This document shows positions 10,958 to 21,505 of a stretch of 64,000 nucleotides of DNA, one piece after another. This stretch comes from Bartonella sp. ML70XJBT.G. Its GTDB lineage: Bacteria; Pseudomonadota; Alphaproteobacteria; Rhizobiales; Rhizobiaceae. The DNA lies in the NCBI RefSeq assembly GCF_028618575.1, contig NZ_JAQITA010000003.1:1-64000 (forward strand). The letters run 5' to 3'. Position 1 is the stretch's first letter. Each line of letters starts with the position of its first letter. The translations under genes were made by a program, and so were the position numbers. Below the pieces are notes generated by a model. It was not told the origin of the DNA. It did no database searches and saw nothing but the letters and a program-made list of their open reading frames with translations.

Positions 10958-12316
10958 TTACGAAACTCCAAGCGCTTTAAGTTTGCGGTGCAAAGCTGAA
11001 CGTTCCATACCTATGAATTCAGCTGTACGCGATATATTTCCACCCAACCGCCCAATTTGTGCCACTAAATACCTCTTTTCAAACAATTCTCGTGCTTCAC
11101 GCAACGGTAAATCCATGATGTTCTCATCTGTATCCATTTGAATACGTGGCAAAGAATCGCTGACTTCACTAGGAAGAAAATCCGCTGTTATTGGACCATC
11201 ACCATCACGCACAAGAATGAGAAGACGCTCAATATTATTGCGTAATTGCCGTACATTCCCTGGCCAAGCATGCGCTTGTAAAATAGCTATCACATCATCA
11301 CTAATCTCACGCGGCTTAATACCAACCTGCTGCGATATTGTTTTAACAAAATGGTGTACAAGCTCTGGAATGTCTTCACGACGCGCTGACAGCGGTGGAA
11401 CGGTAATAGGAACAACCGAAAGACGATGGAATAGATCCTCTCTAAAACGCCCATCAGAAATGAGATTTTCAAGATTTTGCGCCGTAGAAGAAATGATACG
11501 AACATCCACTTTCACACGTTTTGTACCACCAACTCTCTCAAATGTCTGTCCTGTTAAAACCCGAAGAATCTTTCCCTGAGTTTCACGGGGCATATCGGCA
11601 ATTTCATCAAGATAGAGTATTCCACCATGCGCTTCTTCTAAGGCACCAATTTTACGCTCTCCCCCTTCCATTTCACTGCCAAACAATTCTATTTCCATTC
11701 TTTCAGGAGTAATTGTTGCTGCATTTATGGTAACAAATGGCCCATTCGAACGCGTTGAAAGTGCGTGTATAGAACGTGCAACCATCTCTTTTCCTGCACC
11801 TGAGGGACCCGTAATCATGATACGACTATTGGTTGGGGCTACTTTTTCTATGATTTGGCGCAAATTTTTTATAACAGTCGATTTTCCAAGAAGTTCCAAG
11901 GTCTCATTCGAGCGTTTTCGTAATTCTAAAAGCTCACGTTTTAAACTTGAATTTTCAAGAGTTCGTTCCGCAACCAAAACAAGTCGATCTGCTTTAAAAG
12001 GTTTTTCAATGAAATCATACGCTCCCCGTTTTATAGCAGAAACAGCCGTCTCAATATTCCCATGACCTGAAATCATAACCACTGGAAGCGCAGGGTAGCG
12101 CGTTTTAATTTCATCAAGCAGTGCTAAACCATCAAGACGACTCCCTTGCAACCAAATATCTAAAAAAATAAGTTTTGGAATACGCTCACTAATTTGTGCT
12201 AAGGCTTCATCAGAGTTACAAGCAACACGTGTTTCATAACCTTCATCATCTAAAATACCAGCAACAAGCTCACGAATATCTGCTTCATCATCCACAATTA
12301 AGATATCTGATACCAT
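10958..12316 (-). CDS. ntrX: NtrX, NtrC-family response regulator
   Basis: 452 residues. Receiver domain (1-120) with phospho-acceptor Asp53 in LIFLDIWLQ and acidic pocket DDEAD. AAA+ domain (about 140-370) with Walker A GPSGAGKE and Walker B GGILYLDEIADM. A Fis-type helix-turn-helix lies at the C-terminus (NISRTAEFIGMERSALHRKL). The loop that normally holds GAFTGA, needed to contact sigma-54, instead reads SEMEGGERKIGA. This protein therefore probably does not activate sigma-54 promoters in the usual way. It pairs with NtrY immediately upstream, one base apart. In relatives, NtrYX responds to redox and nitrogen cues. Confidence 0.95.
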   Translation of the reverse strand: MVSDILIVDDEADIRELVAGILDDEGYETRVACNSDEALAQISERIPKLIFLDIWLQGSRLDGLALLDEIKTRYPALPVVMISGHGNIETAVSAIKRGAYDFIEKPFKADRLVLVAERTLENSSLKRELLELRKRSNETLELLGKSTVIKNLRQIIEKVAPTNSRIMITGPSGAGKEMVARSIHALSTRSNGPFVTINAATITPERMEIELFGSEMEGGERKIGALEEAHGGILYLDEIADMPRETQGKILRVLTGQTFERVGGTKRVKVDVRIISSTAQNLENLISDGRFREDLFHRLSVVPITVPPLSARREDIPELVHHFVKTISQQVGIKPREISDDVIAILQAHAWPGNVRQLRNNIERLLILVRDGDGPITADFLPSEVSDSLPRIQMDTDENIMDLPLREARELFEKRYLVAQIGRLGGNISRTAEFIGMERSALHRKLKALGVS

Positions 12317-12317
12317 T

Positions 12318-14582
12318 CTATTCCCCTATTTTATTACTTGTAGCTTGTGCAAGACTACTATGCTTAGCTCTATATGAGGGAAACATCAAACGGATCATTG
12401 CACCACGCCCCTCATAAAAACCTTTCGGCGCATCATGCAACTCCATAGAACCACCATGATCTTCAATAACTTTGCGCACAATAGCTAACCCAAGTCCTGT
12501 TCCTTTTTCCCGCGTTGTGATATAAGGCTCTAGTAACTTTTGCCTTTGTTCTTTAGGAAGCCCTTTACCGTTATCAATAACATCCACAATAACACATCCC
12601 TTCTTACAATAAGAACGGACAAGAATATGACCGTGGATAGTTTCCTCTCGCATAACCGAATCTATAGATTCGCTCGCGTTTTTGATAACATTACAAAAAG
12701 CCTGCACAATGAGACGATTATCAAACGCACCTACAAGTGGTGTACTTCCTAAATCTTGCTCAAAATGAATATCATGTCGCGTAACTTCTATCAAGAAACA
12801 TGCTTCACGCAGCAATTCGCGTATATCTAAAGCATTCATCTGCGGTTTGGGCATACGGGCAAAAGAAGAAAATTCATCAACCATACGCCCAATATCTCCA
12901 ACTTGGCGAATAATTGTATCAATACATCGCTCAAAGACCTCTTTATCTTGTGTAATCACTTTATTGTAACGTTTACGAATACGTTCCGCCGATAATTGAA
13001 TGGGGGTAAGTGGATTTTTGATTTCGTGTGCAATACGACGTGCAATATCTGCCCATGCCGATGTCCGTTGTGCTGCAACAAGATCTGTAATATCATCAAT
13101 GGTGAGAACCCAAGATTGCCCCTGTCCGTCATCTTCTTCCATGGTAATTTGCACATTATAAACGCGTTCTTGTCCTGCCACACTTAAAGTGACTTGTTCG
13201 CGATGATTTTTACGTTCTAGCGAACGTGCAAGTTGAAAAACCTGCCAAATTTCGGAACTTAATGATAAGAGACTGTGGCCAATAACTTGTTCAGAACGAA
13301 TGTCGAACATTGTTTCCATAGACCGATTAATAATGGTAATATCGCCATTATCGTCAATACCAGCTACCCCTGCTGTTACACCAGACAAAACAGCTTCAGA
13401 AAAACGCCGTCTCTCATCAATTTGATCGCGAACTGCAATCAACTCATTGCGCCGACTTTTCAATTCACTCACCATGTAATTAAACGTTTTTGATAACTGC
13501 CCAATATCCCCATCCCTTGCACGTACTGGTACAAAAACTTCCATATTCCCAGAAGCCACATCATCAGCAGCACCAATAAGAAGGCGTATAGGACGTACCA
13601 GACGATCTGCGACAGCAATACCCGCCCAAATAGCTGATAAGAATAAACTAAAAAAAAGACACAGATAAAGCATACCAAATGCAATTTGTGTGAGCAGGCG
13701 ATTTTCATTTAAATCACGATAACGATCTGTATTGACTTCCGTCAAACGTAAAGCAGATAAAACTTCTTTATCAACATCACGCACCAAATATAAAAATGTG
13801 TTTGGAATATTGGTAAATTTTAAAATAATCCCAAAGTAATCATGAACTCCTGGTTGAAAAGAAAAAGGTCTCGCACTCGTTGCACGCTCAATAAGATGAG
13901 AGGGGGGAATTGGGAGTTTATTCTCATCACCAAGATTGCTCGATATAAAAACAGTGCCGCTTGAACTTAATAAAAATGCACCACGTAGATTGCGTCCTAT
14001 TGCATGACGCGTCAATTGCATTCTATATTCAGCTGGATTACGCTCTAAAAGCTTCTTATTATCAAGAGCAAAAGCCATAGCATAGGATAAATTTTTTAAA
14101 TTTTGTAGCATTTCATCCGCATATGCATTGGCTAAATCGATGGAAGAACCAACAATTTGCCGCGTTGTCGTATCAAACCATCGATCAAGCCCTAGATTTA
14201 GCGCAGGTCCCGATACAAGAGCCACAGCAACAGCTGGCATGGTTGCAACAAGTGCAAATAACGAAATAAGACGCACATGAAGACGAGAACCTGCACGCCT
14301 CGAGCGCCACGCACGAATGATAGGGATCATCTCATAAAAAACAATGATCACAAGTCCTAAAACCCAGACACTATTAATTCCTATAAGAATGAGCGTTACA
14401 GATCTACTGGGAACAACAGGCGTTAATCCAATAAGAATGATAAATGAAACAGACGCTGTGAGCAAAGCCAAGACAATAATTGTGATCCCTAAAAAGACAT
14501 ACACCTTACTTAAGCGATACAACTCATCGTTATAAGTATTGTGATCTACCTCTTGGAGTTTCGTTACAGATGTTGTATTCAT
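12318..14582 (-). CDS. ntrY: NtrY, membrane sensor histidine kinase
   Basis: 754 residues, typical for NtrY. The first about 310 residues hold several membrane spans (two before residue 80, one near 100-120, another near 295-320) and an extracytoplasmic loop. Then come HAMP (VADRLVRPIRLLIGAADDV), PAS (about 385-490) and a histidine kinase core. The phospho-acceptor His is in ARRIAHEIKNPLTPIQ, the N-box lies around CNVIKNASESID, and the ATP lid includes DNGKGLP and GTGLGLAIV. It is the first gene of the ntrY-ntrX-trkA transcript. The NtrB/NtrC pair that precedes it in many Rhizobiales is not here. Confidence 0.95.
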   Translation of the reverse strand: MNTTSVTKLQEVDHNTYNDELYRLSKVYVFLGITIIVLALLTASVSFIILIGLTPVVPSRSVTLILIGINSVWVLGLVIIVFYEMIPIIRAWRSRRAGSRLHVRLISLFALVATMPAVAVALVSGPALNLGLDRWFDTTTRQIVGSSIDLANAYADEMLQNLKNLSYAMAFALDNKKLLERNPAEYRMQLTRHAIGRNLRGAFLLSSSGTVFISSNLGDENKLPIPPSHLIERATSARPFSFQPGVHDYFGIILKFTNIPNTFLYLVRDVDKEVLSALRLTEVNTDRYRDLNENRLLTQIAFGMLYLCLFFSLFLSAIWAGIAVADRLVRPIRLLIGAADDVASGNMEVFVPVRARDGDIGQLSKTFNYMVSELKSRRNELIAVRDQIDERRRFSEAVLSGVTAGVAGIDDNGDITIINRSMETMFDIRSEQVIGHSLLSLSSEIWQVFQLARSLERKNHREQVTLSVAGQERVYNVQITMEEDDGQGQSWVLTIDDITDLVAAQRTSAWADIARRIAHEIKNPLTPIQLSAERIRKRYNKVITQDKEVFERCIDTIIRQVGDIGRMVDEFSSFARMPKPQMNALDIRELLREACFLIEVTRHDIHFEQDLGSTPLVGAFDNRLIVQAFCNVIKNASESIDSVMREETIHGHILVRSYCKKGCVIVDVIDNGKGLPKEQRQKLLEPYITTREKGTGLGLAIVRKVIEDHGGSMELHDAPKGFYEGRGAMIRLMFPSYRAKHSSLAQATSNKIGE

Positions 14583-14761
14583 AGTTAGCTTATATACCCT
14601 TATCCCATTGTCCTCATATAACCTCTTGTAACAAAAATTGACAAGTCCAGTAGCGCATTTAAAATGGAGACCTCATTTATCAAAAAAAGAAAAGATTTCT
14701 CCTTTTTGCAAAATATCTTAAAATAAAATGCGTCAGGTGATAATTTACATAAGGAAATGAA

Positions 14762-15208
14762 ATGCGGTTAACCAAACAGACAAATTATGCGCTGCGAATG
14801 CTCATGTATTGTGCAGATAATCAAGGATCTCTCAGTCGTATTCCAGAAATTGCGAAAGCCTATGCTGTTTCCGAGCTTTTTTTATTTAAGATCCTTCAAC
14901 CACTTGTTGAAGCAGGTTTTGTACAAACAGTGCGTGGACGCAATGGTGGTGTTAAATTGGCTAAACCCGCAGCAGAAATTTCAGTGGCTGATGTTGTGAA
15001 AGTAACAGAAGATAATTTTTCTATGGCAGAATGTTTCGATACGACAGAATCTCATTGTCCATTGATCGATTTTTGTGGTTTAAATACTGCCCTTCAAAAA
15101 GCATTAAGCGCTTTTTTTGATGTCTTGTCAGTTATATCTCTTGCGGATCTAAAACGCCCAACTTTGCAAAAACAATTGAAAACCGATGTCCATAAAACCA
15201 TAAACTAA
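14762..15208 (+). CDS. rirA: RirA, Rrf2-family iron-responsive repressor
   Basis: 148 residues. An N-terminal winged helix ([20 protein letters not shown]) is followed by the recognition region [14 protein letters not shown]. Three cysteines, Cys91, Cys99 and Cys105, sit at the same positions as the Fe-S ligands of rhizobial RirA, and the segment [12 protein letters not shown] is characteristic of RirA rather than IscR or NsrR. In Rhizobium, RirA with its cluster represses iron uptake genes when iron is plentiful. The start has AAGGAAATGAA directly upstream. It is divergent from ntrY. No operator is recognised by eye. Confidence 0.9.
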   Translation: MRLTKQTNYALRMLMYCADNQGSLSRIPEIAKAYAVSELFLFKILQPLVEAGFVQTVRGRNGGVKLAKPAAEISVADVVKVTEDNFSMAECFDTTESHCPLIDFCGLNTALQKALSAFFDVLSVISLADLKRPTLQKQLKTDVHKTIN

Positions 15209-15224
15209 AATCATAAAAAGGAGT

Positions 15225-16424
15225 TTGAATATTTCTATCGCAGCAGTCATATTAGCCGCTGGACGCGGTAAAAGAGCAGGATCTCCACAAAAAATTCCAA
15301 AACAATACTGGATTCTCGGACAAGAGCCAGTTATTTGTCATACTGTACGTTGTTTTTTGCAACATCCAGCTATTACAACACTTGTCCTCGTTATTCATCC
15401 TGAAGATCACCAAATCTGTGCACAAGCTATTGCTGATTTTAAAGAACAGCTCATCGTCGTTGAAGGAGGTGCTACACGTCAAATATCTACCTTACATGGG
15501 CTTCATGTACTTAAAAAGTTTAAACCCCAATATGTGCATATTCATGATGGTGCACGCCCCTTTATCGAAAAACAACTCCTCGATAAAATCCATACCAATC
15601 TCACCCATCAAGAAGGGGTTCTTCCCGTTCTTGCTGTCTCTGATACCCTCAAACGTGTAAATAACGCACATCATGTTGTAGAAACAATTCCACGCAGCCA
15701 CATTTATAGTGCACAAACGCCCCAATGTTTTCCCTTCAAAGACATCTTAACGGCCCATGAAAAAGCAAGACAAGCTGGAAAAAAAGAATTCACTGATGAT
15801 TCTGCAATCGCCGAATGGTTTGGGATTCCTATACGTATCGTTCCTGGTGATCCTCACAACATAAAAATTACATGGCACGAAGATTTTGATACTGCACATT
15901 TCTATCTCGAGAAAAGAATGCAATTCTTTCCTGATATCCGTACTGGCAATGGCTATGATGTTCACGCATTCGAAGAAGGTACTTCTCTTGTATTATGTGG
16001 TGTAAAAATTCCTTTTCATAAAAAATTAAATGGCCACTCCGATGCTGATGTCGCTCTTCATGCATTAACAGATGCTCTTCTTGCAACGCAAGGAGCAGGA
16101 GATATCGGTACCTATTTTCCCCCCTCTGATCCTCAATGGAAAGGTGCATCTTCAGAAATTTTTCTCTGTCATGCTCTTGATATTGTTAAAAAAGCAAGTG
16201 GTCGTATTGCTAACGTTGATATCACCTTGATCGCCGAAGAACCTAAAATTGGCCCCTATCGTCATGCAATGGTAAAAAATCTTATGAATATGCTCACAAT
16301 TTCACCAAATCGAATCTCCATCAAAGCAACAACAAATGAAAAGCTCGGATTTATTGGTCGTGGTGAAGGCATCGCCGCTTTTGTAACAGTGAGTGTCCTT
16401 TATCCGGGAGAAGTTCCAAAATGA
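15225..16424 (+). CDS. ispDF: IspDF, bifunctional methylerythritol phosphate pathway enzyme
   Basis: 399 residues. The IspD half (about 1-225) begins [14 protein letters not shown], the nucleotide-binding loop, with DGARPF near residue 110, and makes CDP-methylerythritol from MEP and CTP. The IspF half (about 234-392) has the metal site [10 protein letters not shown] with the later GHSDADV, and makes the cyclic diphosphate. The fusion is common in Alphaproteobacteria. The start is unusual: no ATG exists. A TTG at 15225 lies only one base after AAGGAG, whereas an ATT codon at 15231 has the ideal seven-base spacing. It ends with a four-base overlap with pncC. Confidence 0.94.
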   Translation: MNISIAAVILAAGRGKRAGSPQKIPKQYWILGQEPVICHTVRCFLQHPAITTLVLVIHPEDHQICAQAIADFKEQLIVVEGGATRQISTLHGLHVLKKFKPQYVHIHDGARPFIEKQLLDKIHTNLTHQEGVLPVLAVSDTLKRVNNAHHVVETIPRSHIYSAQTPQCFPFKDILTAHEKARQAGKKEFTDDSAIAEWFGIPIRIVPGDPHNIKITWHEDFDTAHFYLEKRMQFFPDIRTGNGYDVHAFEEGTSLVLCGVKIPFHKKLNGHSDADVALHALTDALLATQGAGDIGTYFPPSDPQWKGASSEIFLCHALDIVKKASGRIANVDITLIAEEPKIGPYRHAMVKNLMNMLTISPNRISIKATTNEKLGFIGRGEGIAAFVTVSVLYPGEVPK

Positions 16425-16909
16425 CATATTTTTGTGAAAAACAAGCACATGAAATCCTTGCAGCTTGTCGCCAAAAAGGTTTGCGTTTAGCCACTGTCGA
16501 GTCTTGCACAGGAGGGCTCATTGCTGCAAATCTCACTAATATTCCAGGATCATCCGATGTACTCGATTGTGGATTCATTGTTTATTCAAATGAAGCTAAA
16601 ACACGCCTTGTTGGCGTATGTGCTGAACTTATAAAAACCTATGGTGCCGTTTCAAAAGAAGTTGCTCTTGCAATGGCAGAGGGGGGATTAAAACATTCAT
16701 ACGCTGAAATTGCCGTTGCTGTAACAGGGATTGCAGGACCAGGAGGAGCATCTCTCGATAAACCTGTGGGGCTTGTGCATTTGGCTGTTGCTTACAAAAA
16801 TCACAAAATCTTACACAGAGAAATGCGCTTTGGTCAGCTGGATCGCAAGGCTATTCGTTATGCTACCGTTGAAAATGCTTTGAAAATGCTTTTAAAATCT
16901 CTCCAATGA
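16421..16909 (+). CDS. pncC: PncC, nicotinamide-nucleotide amidohydrolase (CinA C-terminal family)
   Basis: 162 residues, the stand-alone CinA C-terminal domain. Motifs: [21 protein letters not shown] with the catalytic Ser-Cys region (about 25-45), YSNEAK, and [11 protein letters not shown] near residues 106-116. The enzyme deamidates NMN to nicotinate mononucleotide in pyridine nucleotide recycling. Its ATG overlaps the ispDF stop (ATGA), so the two are co-translated. No N-terminal COG1058 domain is present. Confidence 0.9.
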   Translation: MTYFCEKQAHEILAACRQKGLRLATVESCTGGLIAANLTNIPGSSDVLDCGFIVYSNEAKTRLVGVCAELIKTYGAVSKEVALAMAEGGLKHSYAEIAVAVTGIAGPGGASLDKPVGLVHLAVAYKNHKILHREMRFGQLDRKAIRYATVENALKMLLKSLQ

Positions 16910-17001
16910 CGCTTTCTCTATCTGATTTCCAGATTTTATATCACCACGAAGACAATTCATAATTTATAATAGTGGTCATAGAAAAATGCCAACTCAATAC
17001 A

Positions 17002-17463
17002 TTATTTGACAGGAGGTCCATAGATTTGATGTGCACGCATTTCAAAAGCATCAGTAAATTTGTGAAAAGCAATATCAAACATTGAGCCCATTACTAATTT
17101 AAGCATTTTACTTTTAAATTCATAATCAATAAAAAATTCTACATTACACGAATTGCTATTCTCAATATCATGAAAAGCCCAACGATTTTCAAGATATTTA
17201 AATGGACCATCAATATATTTAACCTCTATGAGATTTTTCTTCGGCTGTAGAAATACTTGAGTCGTGAAAATTTCTCGAATAACTTTATAACCAACGATCA
17301 TATCAGCAAGAAGTAATGTCTTTTCTTCACATTCTTTGCGAGAACGAATTCTTAAAGCCTCACACATCGGTAAAAATTCAGGATAACGTTCAATATCTGA
17401 AACAAGATCAAACATCTCACTCGCACTATGGGCAATCTGCCGGTGTGTTGTAAAAGTTGGCAT
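17002..17463 (-). CDS. RatA/Coq10-like START-domain protein
   Basis: 153 residues of the polyketide cyclase/START fold: MPTFTTHRQIAHSASEMFDLV, then DIERYPEFLPMCEALRI, then FEMRAHQIYG at the end. Relatives are yeast Coq10, which binds ubiquinone for respiration, and E. coli RatA, reported to affect ribosome assembly. In Alphaproteobacteria next to lipA, the Coq10-like role is more likely (inference). It starts two bases after the lipA stop, so the two are co-transcribed. It converges with pncC; no clear terminator is visible in the 92-base gap. Confidence 0.85.
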   Translation of the reverse strand: MPTFTTHRQIAHSASEMFDLVSDIERYPEFLPMCEALRIRSRKECEEKTLLLADMIVGYKVIREIFTTQVFLQPKKNLIEVKYIDGPFKYLENRWAFHDIENSNSCNVEFFIDYEFKSKMLKLVMGSMFDIAFHKFTDAFEMRAHQIYGPPVK

Positions 17464-17465
17464 AA

Positions 17466-18428
17466 CTATCTCTGTAAGGCAAATTTTTCATCACGCGCCT
17501 TTTGCAAAATCGCAAAATCATCGCCCGCATGATGCGATGAACGGGTCAGAGGATTGGAAGCCATATGTAAAAAACCCTTCACTTTACCAATTTTGGCAAA
17601 AGACTCAAACTCTTCAGGAGTCACAAAACGAATAACCGGGTGATGCTTTCGTGTAGGTTGCAAATATTGCCCAATTGTCATAAAGTCAACATCTGCAGAG
17701 CGTAAATCATCCATCAATTGAAGAATTTCATTGCGCTCCTCCCCAAGTCCAACCATAATTCCTGATTTTGTGAAGATTGTCGGGTCAAGTTCTTTTACGC
17801 GTTGTAAAAGACGAATCGAATGAAAATAACGCGCCCCTGGGCGAACCTTTAAATATTTAGAAGGAACCGTTTCTAAATTATGATTAAAAACATCAGGTTT
17901 AGCAGCAACAACAATTTCCAAAGCTCCATCCTTATGGCGAAAATCAGGTGTGAGGACTTCAATTGTTGTCTTAGGGACTTTTCGACGAATCGCATAAATT
18001 ACTTTTGCAAAATGCTCCGCACCACCATCAGCAAGATCATCACGATCAACCGATGTAATAACGACGTGTTTTAATTCCATCCGTGCAACAGCATCTGCCA
18101 CACGTTCTGGCTCATTCTCATCAACAGCAAGAGGAATACCTGTTGCAACGTTGCAAAATGCACATGCCCGTGTACATATCTCACCCAAAATCATAAAGCT
18201 GGCATGACGCTGGCTCCAACATTCCCCAATATTTGGACAACCTGCTTCTTCACATACAGTTACGAGTTTATGAGCACGGACAATACCATGCGTCTCCTTA
18301 TAGACTTGTGATGTTGGTGCTTTTACACGAATCCAATCCGGTTTTTTTTGAATGTTTGTATCCGGACGATGTGCCTTCTCAGGATGACGCAAACGTCTAT
18401 TCGTAACTCTATCAACAACCGTAACCAT
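17466..18428 (-). CDS. lipA: LipA, lipoyl synthase
   Basis: 320 residues. Radical SAM enzyme that inserts two sulfurs into protein-bound octanoyl groups to make lipoyl groups. The auxiliary cluster motif [12 protein letters not shown] (about 57-68) and the SAM cluster motif CTRACAFC (about 83-90) are both present, as is the C-terminal RSSHHAG. Neighbouring pdhB, pdhC and lpdA are the lipoyl-using pyruvate dehydrogenase subunits, so cofactor and client are encoded together. Confidence 0.97.
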   Translation of the reverse strand: MVTVVDRVTNRRLRHPEKAHRPDTNIQKKPDWIRVKAPTSQVYKETHGIVRAHKLVTVCEEAGCPNIGECWSQRHASFMILGEICTRACAFCNVATGIPLAVDENEPERVADAVARMELKHVVITSVDRDDLADGGAEHFAKVIYAIRRKVPKTTIEVLTPDFRHKDGALEIVVAAKPDVFNHNLETVPSKYLKVRPGARYFHSIRLLQRVKELDPTIFTKSGIMVGLGEERNEILQLMDDLRSADVDFMTIGQYLQPTRKHHPVIRFVTPEEFESFAKIGKVKGFLHMASNPLTRSSHHAGDDFAILQKARDEKFALQR

Positions 18429-18501
18429 TTAAGCCTTTGCCTTATCAATATGGAGTGCCAATAAAAAATTAAACCTAAATTTTTCATTGGCATTCCAGTC
18501 A

Positions 18502-19962
18502 TCAAGCATTTAAAACTTGACCATAAGCATCCAATACACTTTCTTTCATCATTTCCGATAATGTCGGATGCGGAAAGACAGTATGCATCAATTCTTCCTC
18601 GGTTGTTTCCAAATTCATGGCAATGACAAAACCTTGTATCAGTTCTGTTACCTCTGCCCCTACCATATGGGCACCAAGAAGCTGTCCCGTTTTTTTATCA
18701 AAAATAGTTTTCACTAAGCCTTGATCTTCACCCAAAGCAATCGCTTTACCATTGGCTGAAAAGAAATAACGACCAACTCGTATATCATAACCTGCTTCTT
18801 TTGCTGCTGCCTCCGAAAGCCCTACGGAGGCAACTTGAGGTGTACAATATGTACAGCCTGGAATTTTTCTCTTATCAAGCGGATGAACGTTCTCCAAACC
18901 TGCAAGACGTTCAATGCAAATCACACCTTCTTCTTCTGCTTTATGTGCTAACATAGGTGGACCAGCGACATCACCAATGGCATAGATCCCCTCTACACCT
19001 GTCCAACTCCATTCATCGGTTACAATGCATCCACGATCCGTTTTTATGCCTAATGTTTCCAGCCCCAAGTTTTCAATATTACCCTGAACTCCAACAGCTG
19101 AAATCAATCGATTCGCTGTGACCATTTCTGTCTTACCTTTCACATCAATATGTGCAGTAAGAGAATCGGCAGCTTTTTCAACTTTTATTACTTTTGCTTG
19201 GCTCAGAATATGGATACCTTTTCTCTCTAATTGTTTACGAGCAAACGTGGAGATTTCAATATCTTCAGCCGGCATGATGTGAGGCATCATTTCAACAACA
19301 GTGACCTTTGCTCCCATATCATGATAAAAAGAAGCAAATTCAATGCCAATTGCCCCAGACCCCATCACCAAAAGTGATTTCGGTATTGCATGGGGAATCA
19401 TCGCTTCAAAATAAGTCCAAATGCGCTTTCCATCTGGTTCAATACTAGGAAGCACACGAGGACGTGCGCCCGTCGCAATAATGATGTGTTTTGCTTGATA
19501 AGTTCCTTCTCCTAATGTTCCTTTAGGTACTGGATTTTGCGGTTGCATAATCGGTTTGGATGATGCAGAAACCATGATTTCTGCAAGCTGGCTTGCCTTT
19601 GCGGCCTTTGTAAGTTTTGCTTCACCCCAAATAATATCGATTTTGTTTTTCTTCATCAAAAAACCAACACCAGCATTTAAACGCCCTGAAACGGCACGCG
19701 AACGCGCTACAACATCTTTTATATTTGCTTCAATGGAACCGTTAAGCTTTAAGCCATAATTATTTGCCTGCTCAGCAAAATGTTTTACTTCTGCTGAACG
19801 CAAAAGCGCCTTTGTTGGAATACATCCCCAATTTAAGCAAATTCCACCGAGATGTTCACGTTCAACAATCGCAGTCTTGAAGCCACATTGTGCCGCACGA
19901 ATTGCGGTTACATACCCACCAGGTCCAGATCCAATCACAATTACATCATAAAGATTCGCCAC
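18502..19962 (-). CDS. lpdA: Dihydrolipoyl dehydrogenase (E3 of pyruvate dehydrogenase)
   Basis: 486 residues. FAD motif IGSGPGGYVTA (9-19) and the redox-active disulfide Cys42/Cys47 in GGICLNWGCIPTK. An NAD-binding Rossmann motif VMGSGAIGIEFASF lies near residue 210, and the dimer-interface active-site base is in FPHPTLSE near the end. It reoxidises the dihydrolipoyl arm of E2. A short insertion after residue 135 (SSKPIMQPQNPVPKGTLGEG) is typical of the E3 encoded beside rhizobial pdh genes. The 203-base gap to pdhC holds no supported gene. Confidence 0.97.
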   Translation of the reverse strand: MANLYDVIVIGSGPGGYVTAIRAAQCGFKTAIVEREHLGGICLNWGCIPTKALLRSAEVKHFAEQANNYGLKLNGSIEANIKDVVARSRAVSGRLNAGVGFLMKKNKIDIIWGEAKLTKAAKASQLAEIMVSASSKPIMQPQNPVPKGTLGEGTYQAKHIIIATGARPRVLPSIEPDGKRIWTYFEAMIPHAIPKSLLVMGSGAIGIEFASFYHDMGAKVTVVEMMPHIMPAEDIEISTFARKQLERKGIHILSQAKVIKVEKAADSLTAHIDVKGKTEMVTANRLISAVGVQGNIENLGLETLGIKTDRGCIVTDEWSWTGVEGIYAIGDVAGPPMLAHKAEEEGVICIERLAGLENVHPLDKRKIPGCTYCTPQVASVGLSEAAAKEAGYDIRVGRYFFSANGKAIALGEDQGLVKTIFDKKTGQLLGAHMVGAEVTELIQGFVIAMNLETTEEELMHTVFPHPTLSEMMKESVLDAYGQVLNA

Positions 19963-20165
19963 AGTAATCCCTCCATGGATATATATTCTTTGTGCTTAAA
20001 ACTAAAAAAACAATATGACAAAATTTTCTTGTATCTTTCACTCTCAGCTTCACATAAAATGCCTTTGCTAAATTAGCAGCAATACCTCTATTTAAACTCA
20101 TCAAATCCGCTTCTACTACACACATCACGCATACAAATATTTTACGTGAAGCATTTTTAAACACC

Positions 20166-21491
20166 TCAAATGAGCATTGCTAATGGATTTTCAATCATCT
20201 TCTTAAAAGTCCGTGCAAGTTCTGCTGCCAGTGCACCATCAACAGCACGATGATCAACGGAAAGTGTAACAGACATGATGCTGGCAATCCCTAATACACC
20301 ATTTTTAACAACGGCACGTTGTTCACCTACACCAACAGCAAAAATTGTCGCATGCGGTGGGTTAAGAATAGCAGAAAAACTTTTCACACCATACATCCCC
20401 ATATTTGATACAGCTGTTGTGCCCCCTTGATATTCTTCCATTTTTAACTTGCGCTCACGTGCACGCTTTGCAAAATCTTTCATCTCATTAGAAATAATCG
20501 ATAAAGACTTTTCCTCTGCATGGCGGACAATTGGAGTAATTAATCCTTCCGGAACTGAAACAGCGACCCCAACATCACAGTGTTTGTGATGTAGTATTCC
20601 ACCTTCCAGCCAAGAAACATTCGCATCCGGCACAGCTTTTAAAGAAAGTGCAACAGCTTTAATAACCATATCATTAACGGACAGCTTATAAGCGGGCTTT
20701 ACCCCCTCTTGCGTCTTCACTATTGGTGCAGCAGCATTTAATTGTGCACGCAGCTCCAATAACGCATCGAGCTCACAATCCACCGTCACATAGAAATGTG
20801 GTACCGTCTGCTTTGATTCGACCAAACGTTTAGCGATTGTTTTACGCATATTATTATGAGATGTGAAAGTATATTCATCCTCTTTGAAGAGTTTCAATAT
20901 CTGTTCGTCAGAAGAGCCTACCATGGACAAGGCGCCAGTTTGTGATAAAGGCGTCGTTAAAATACCACCACTCATTGCTTTTTCTACATCGCGCTTGATA
21001 ATACGCCCGTGGGGACCGCTGCCAGAAACAACTGATAAATCGAGCCCTACTTGAGCTGCTAACCGCCGCGCCAAGGGAGAAGCAAAAAGACGTCTATCCT
21101 TTTTATCCTGCTGTATGACTTGCTGAACCGATGACACATGAGAAGCTTGTGTTGTCTTTGAAGCTATCTGTTTTGCATCCTCTGTTTCTCTTACAGTAAA
21201 AGAAGGAGAATTTTCTTCTGCAATCTTTGCTGCTTCGGCTAAGTCTTCACCTTCTTCTGCTAAAATAATAATTAAACTATTTACTTTAACGCCTTGCGTT
21301 CCAGCAGGAACAACAATTTTGGCAACCGTCCCCTCATCAACGGCCTCTACTTCCATTGTTGCCTTATCTGTCTCAATTTCAGCAATAACATCACCAGAAG
21401 AAACTTTATCGCCTACCTTAACATTCCATTTTGATAAATTTCCTTCTTCCATTGTTGGAGAAAGCGCAGGCATGGTAATTTTAATGGGCAT
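20166..21491 (-). CDS. pdhC: Pyruvate dehydrogenase E2, dihydrolipoamide acetyltransferase
   Basis: 441 residues. One lipoyl domain (1-80) with the lipoylated Lys43 in ETDKATMEVEA, then a flexible linker. A peripheral subunit-binding domain (FASPLARRLAAQVGLDLSVV, about 135-170) precedes the catalytic acyltransferase domain, with His and Asp in VDHRAVDGA near the C-terminus. It transfers acetyl to CoA. The first 50 residues are strikingly like those of PdhB immediately upstream. Confidence 0.96.
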   Translation of the reverse strand: MPIKITMPALSPTMEEGNLSKWNVKVGDKVSSGDVIAEIETDKATMEVEAVDEGTVAKIVVPAGTQGVKVNSLIIILAEEGEDLAEAAKIAEENSPSFTVRETEDAKQIASKTTQASHVSSVQQVIQQDKKDRRLFASPLARRLAAQVGLDLSVVSGSGPHGRIIKRDVEKAMSGGILTTPLSQTGALSMVGSSDEQILKLFKEDEYTFTSHNNMRKTIAKRLVESKQTVPHFYVTVDCELDALLELRAQLNAAAPIVKTQEGVKPAYKLSVNDMVIKAVALSLKAVPDANVSWLEGGILHHKHCDVGVAVSVPEGLITPIVRHAEEKSLSIISNEMKDFAKRARERKLKMEEYQGGTTAVSNMGMYGVKSFSAILNPPHATIFAVGVGEQRAVVKNGVLGIASIMSVTLSVDHRAVDGALAAELARTFKKMIENPLAMLI

Positions 21492-21505
21492 AGTGCTTTC
21501 CTCCG

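Noticed and set aside
19946..20164. 72-codon frame between lpdA and pdhC
   Set aside because: It overlaps the start of lpdA in another frame, is Cys-rich with odd composition, and has no motif.
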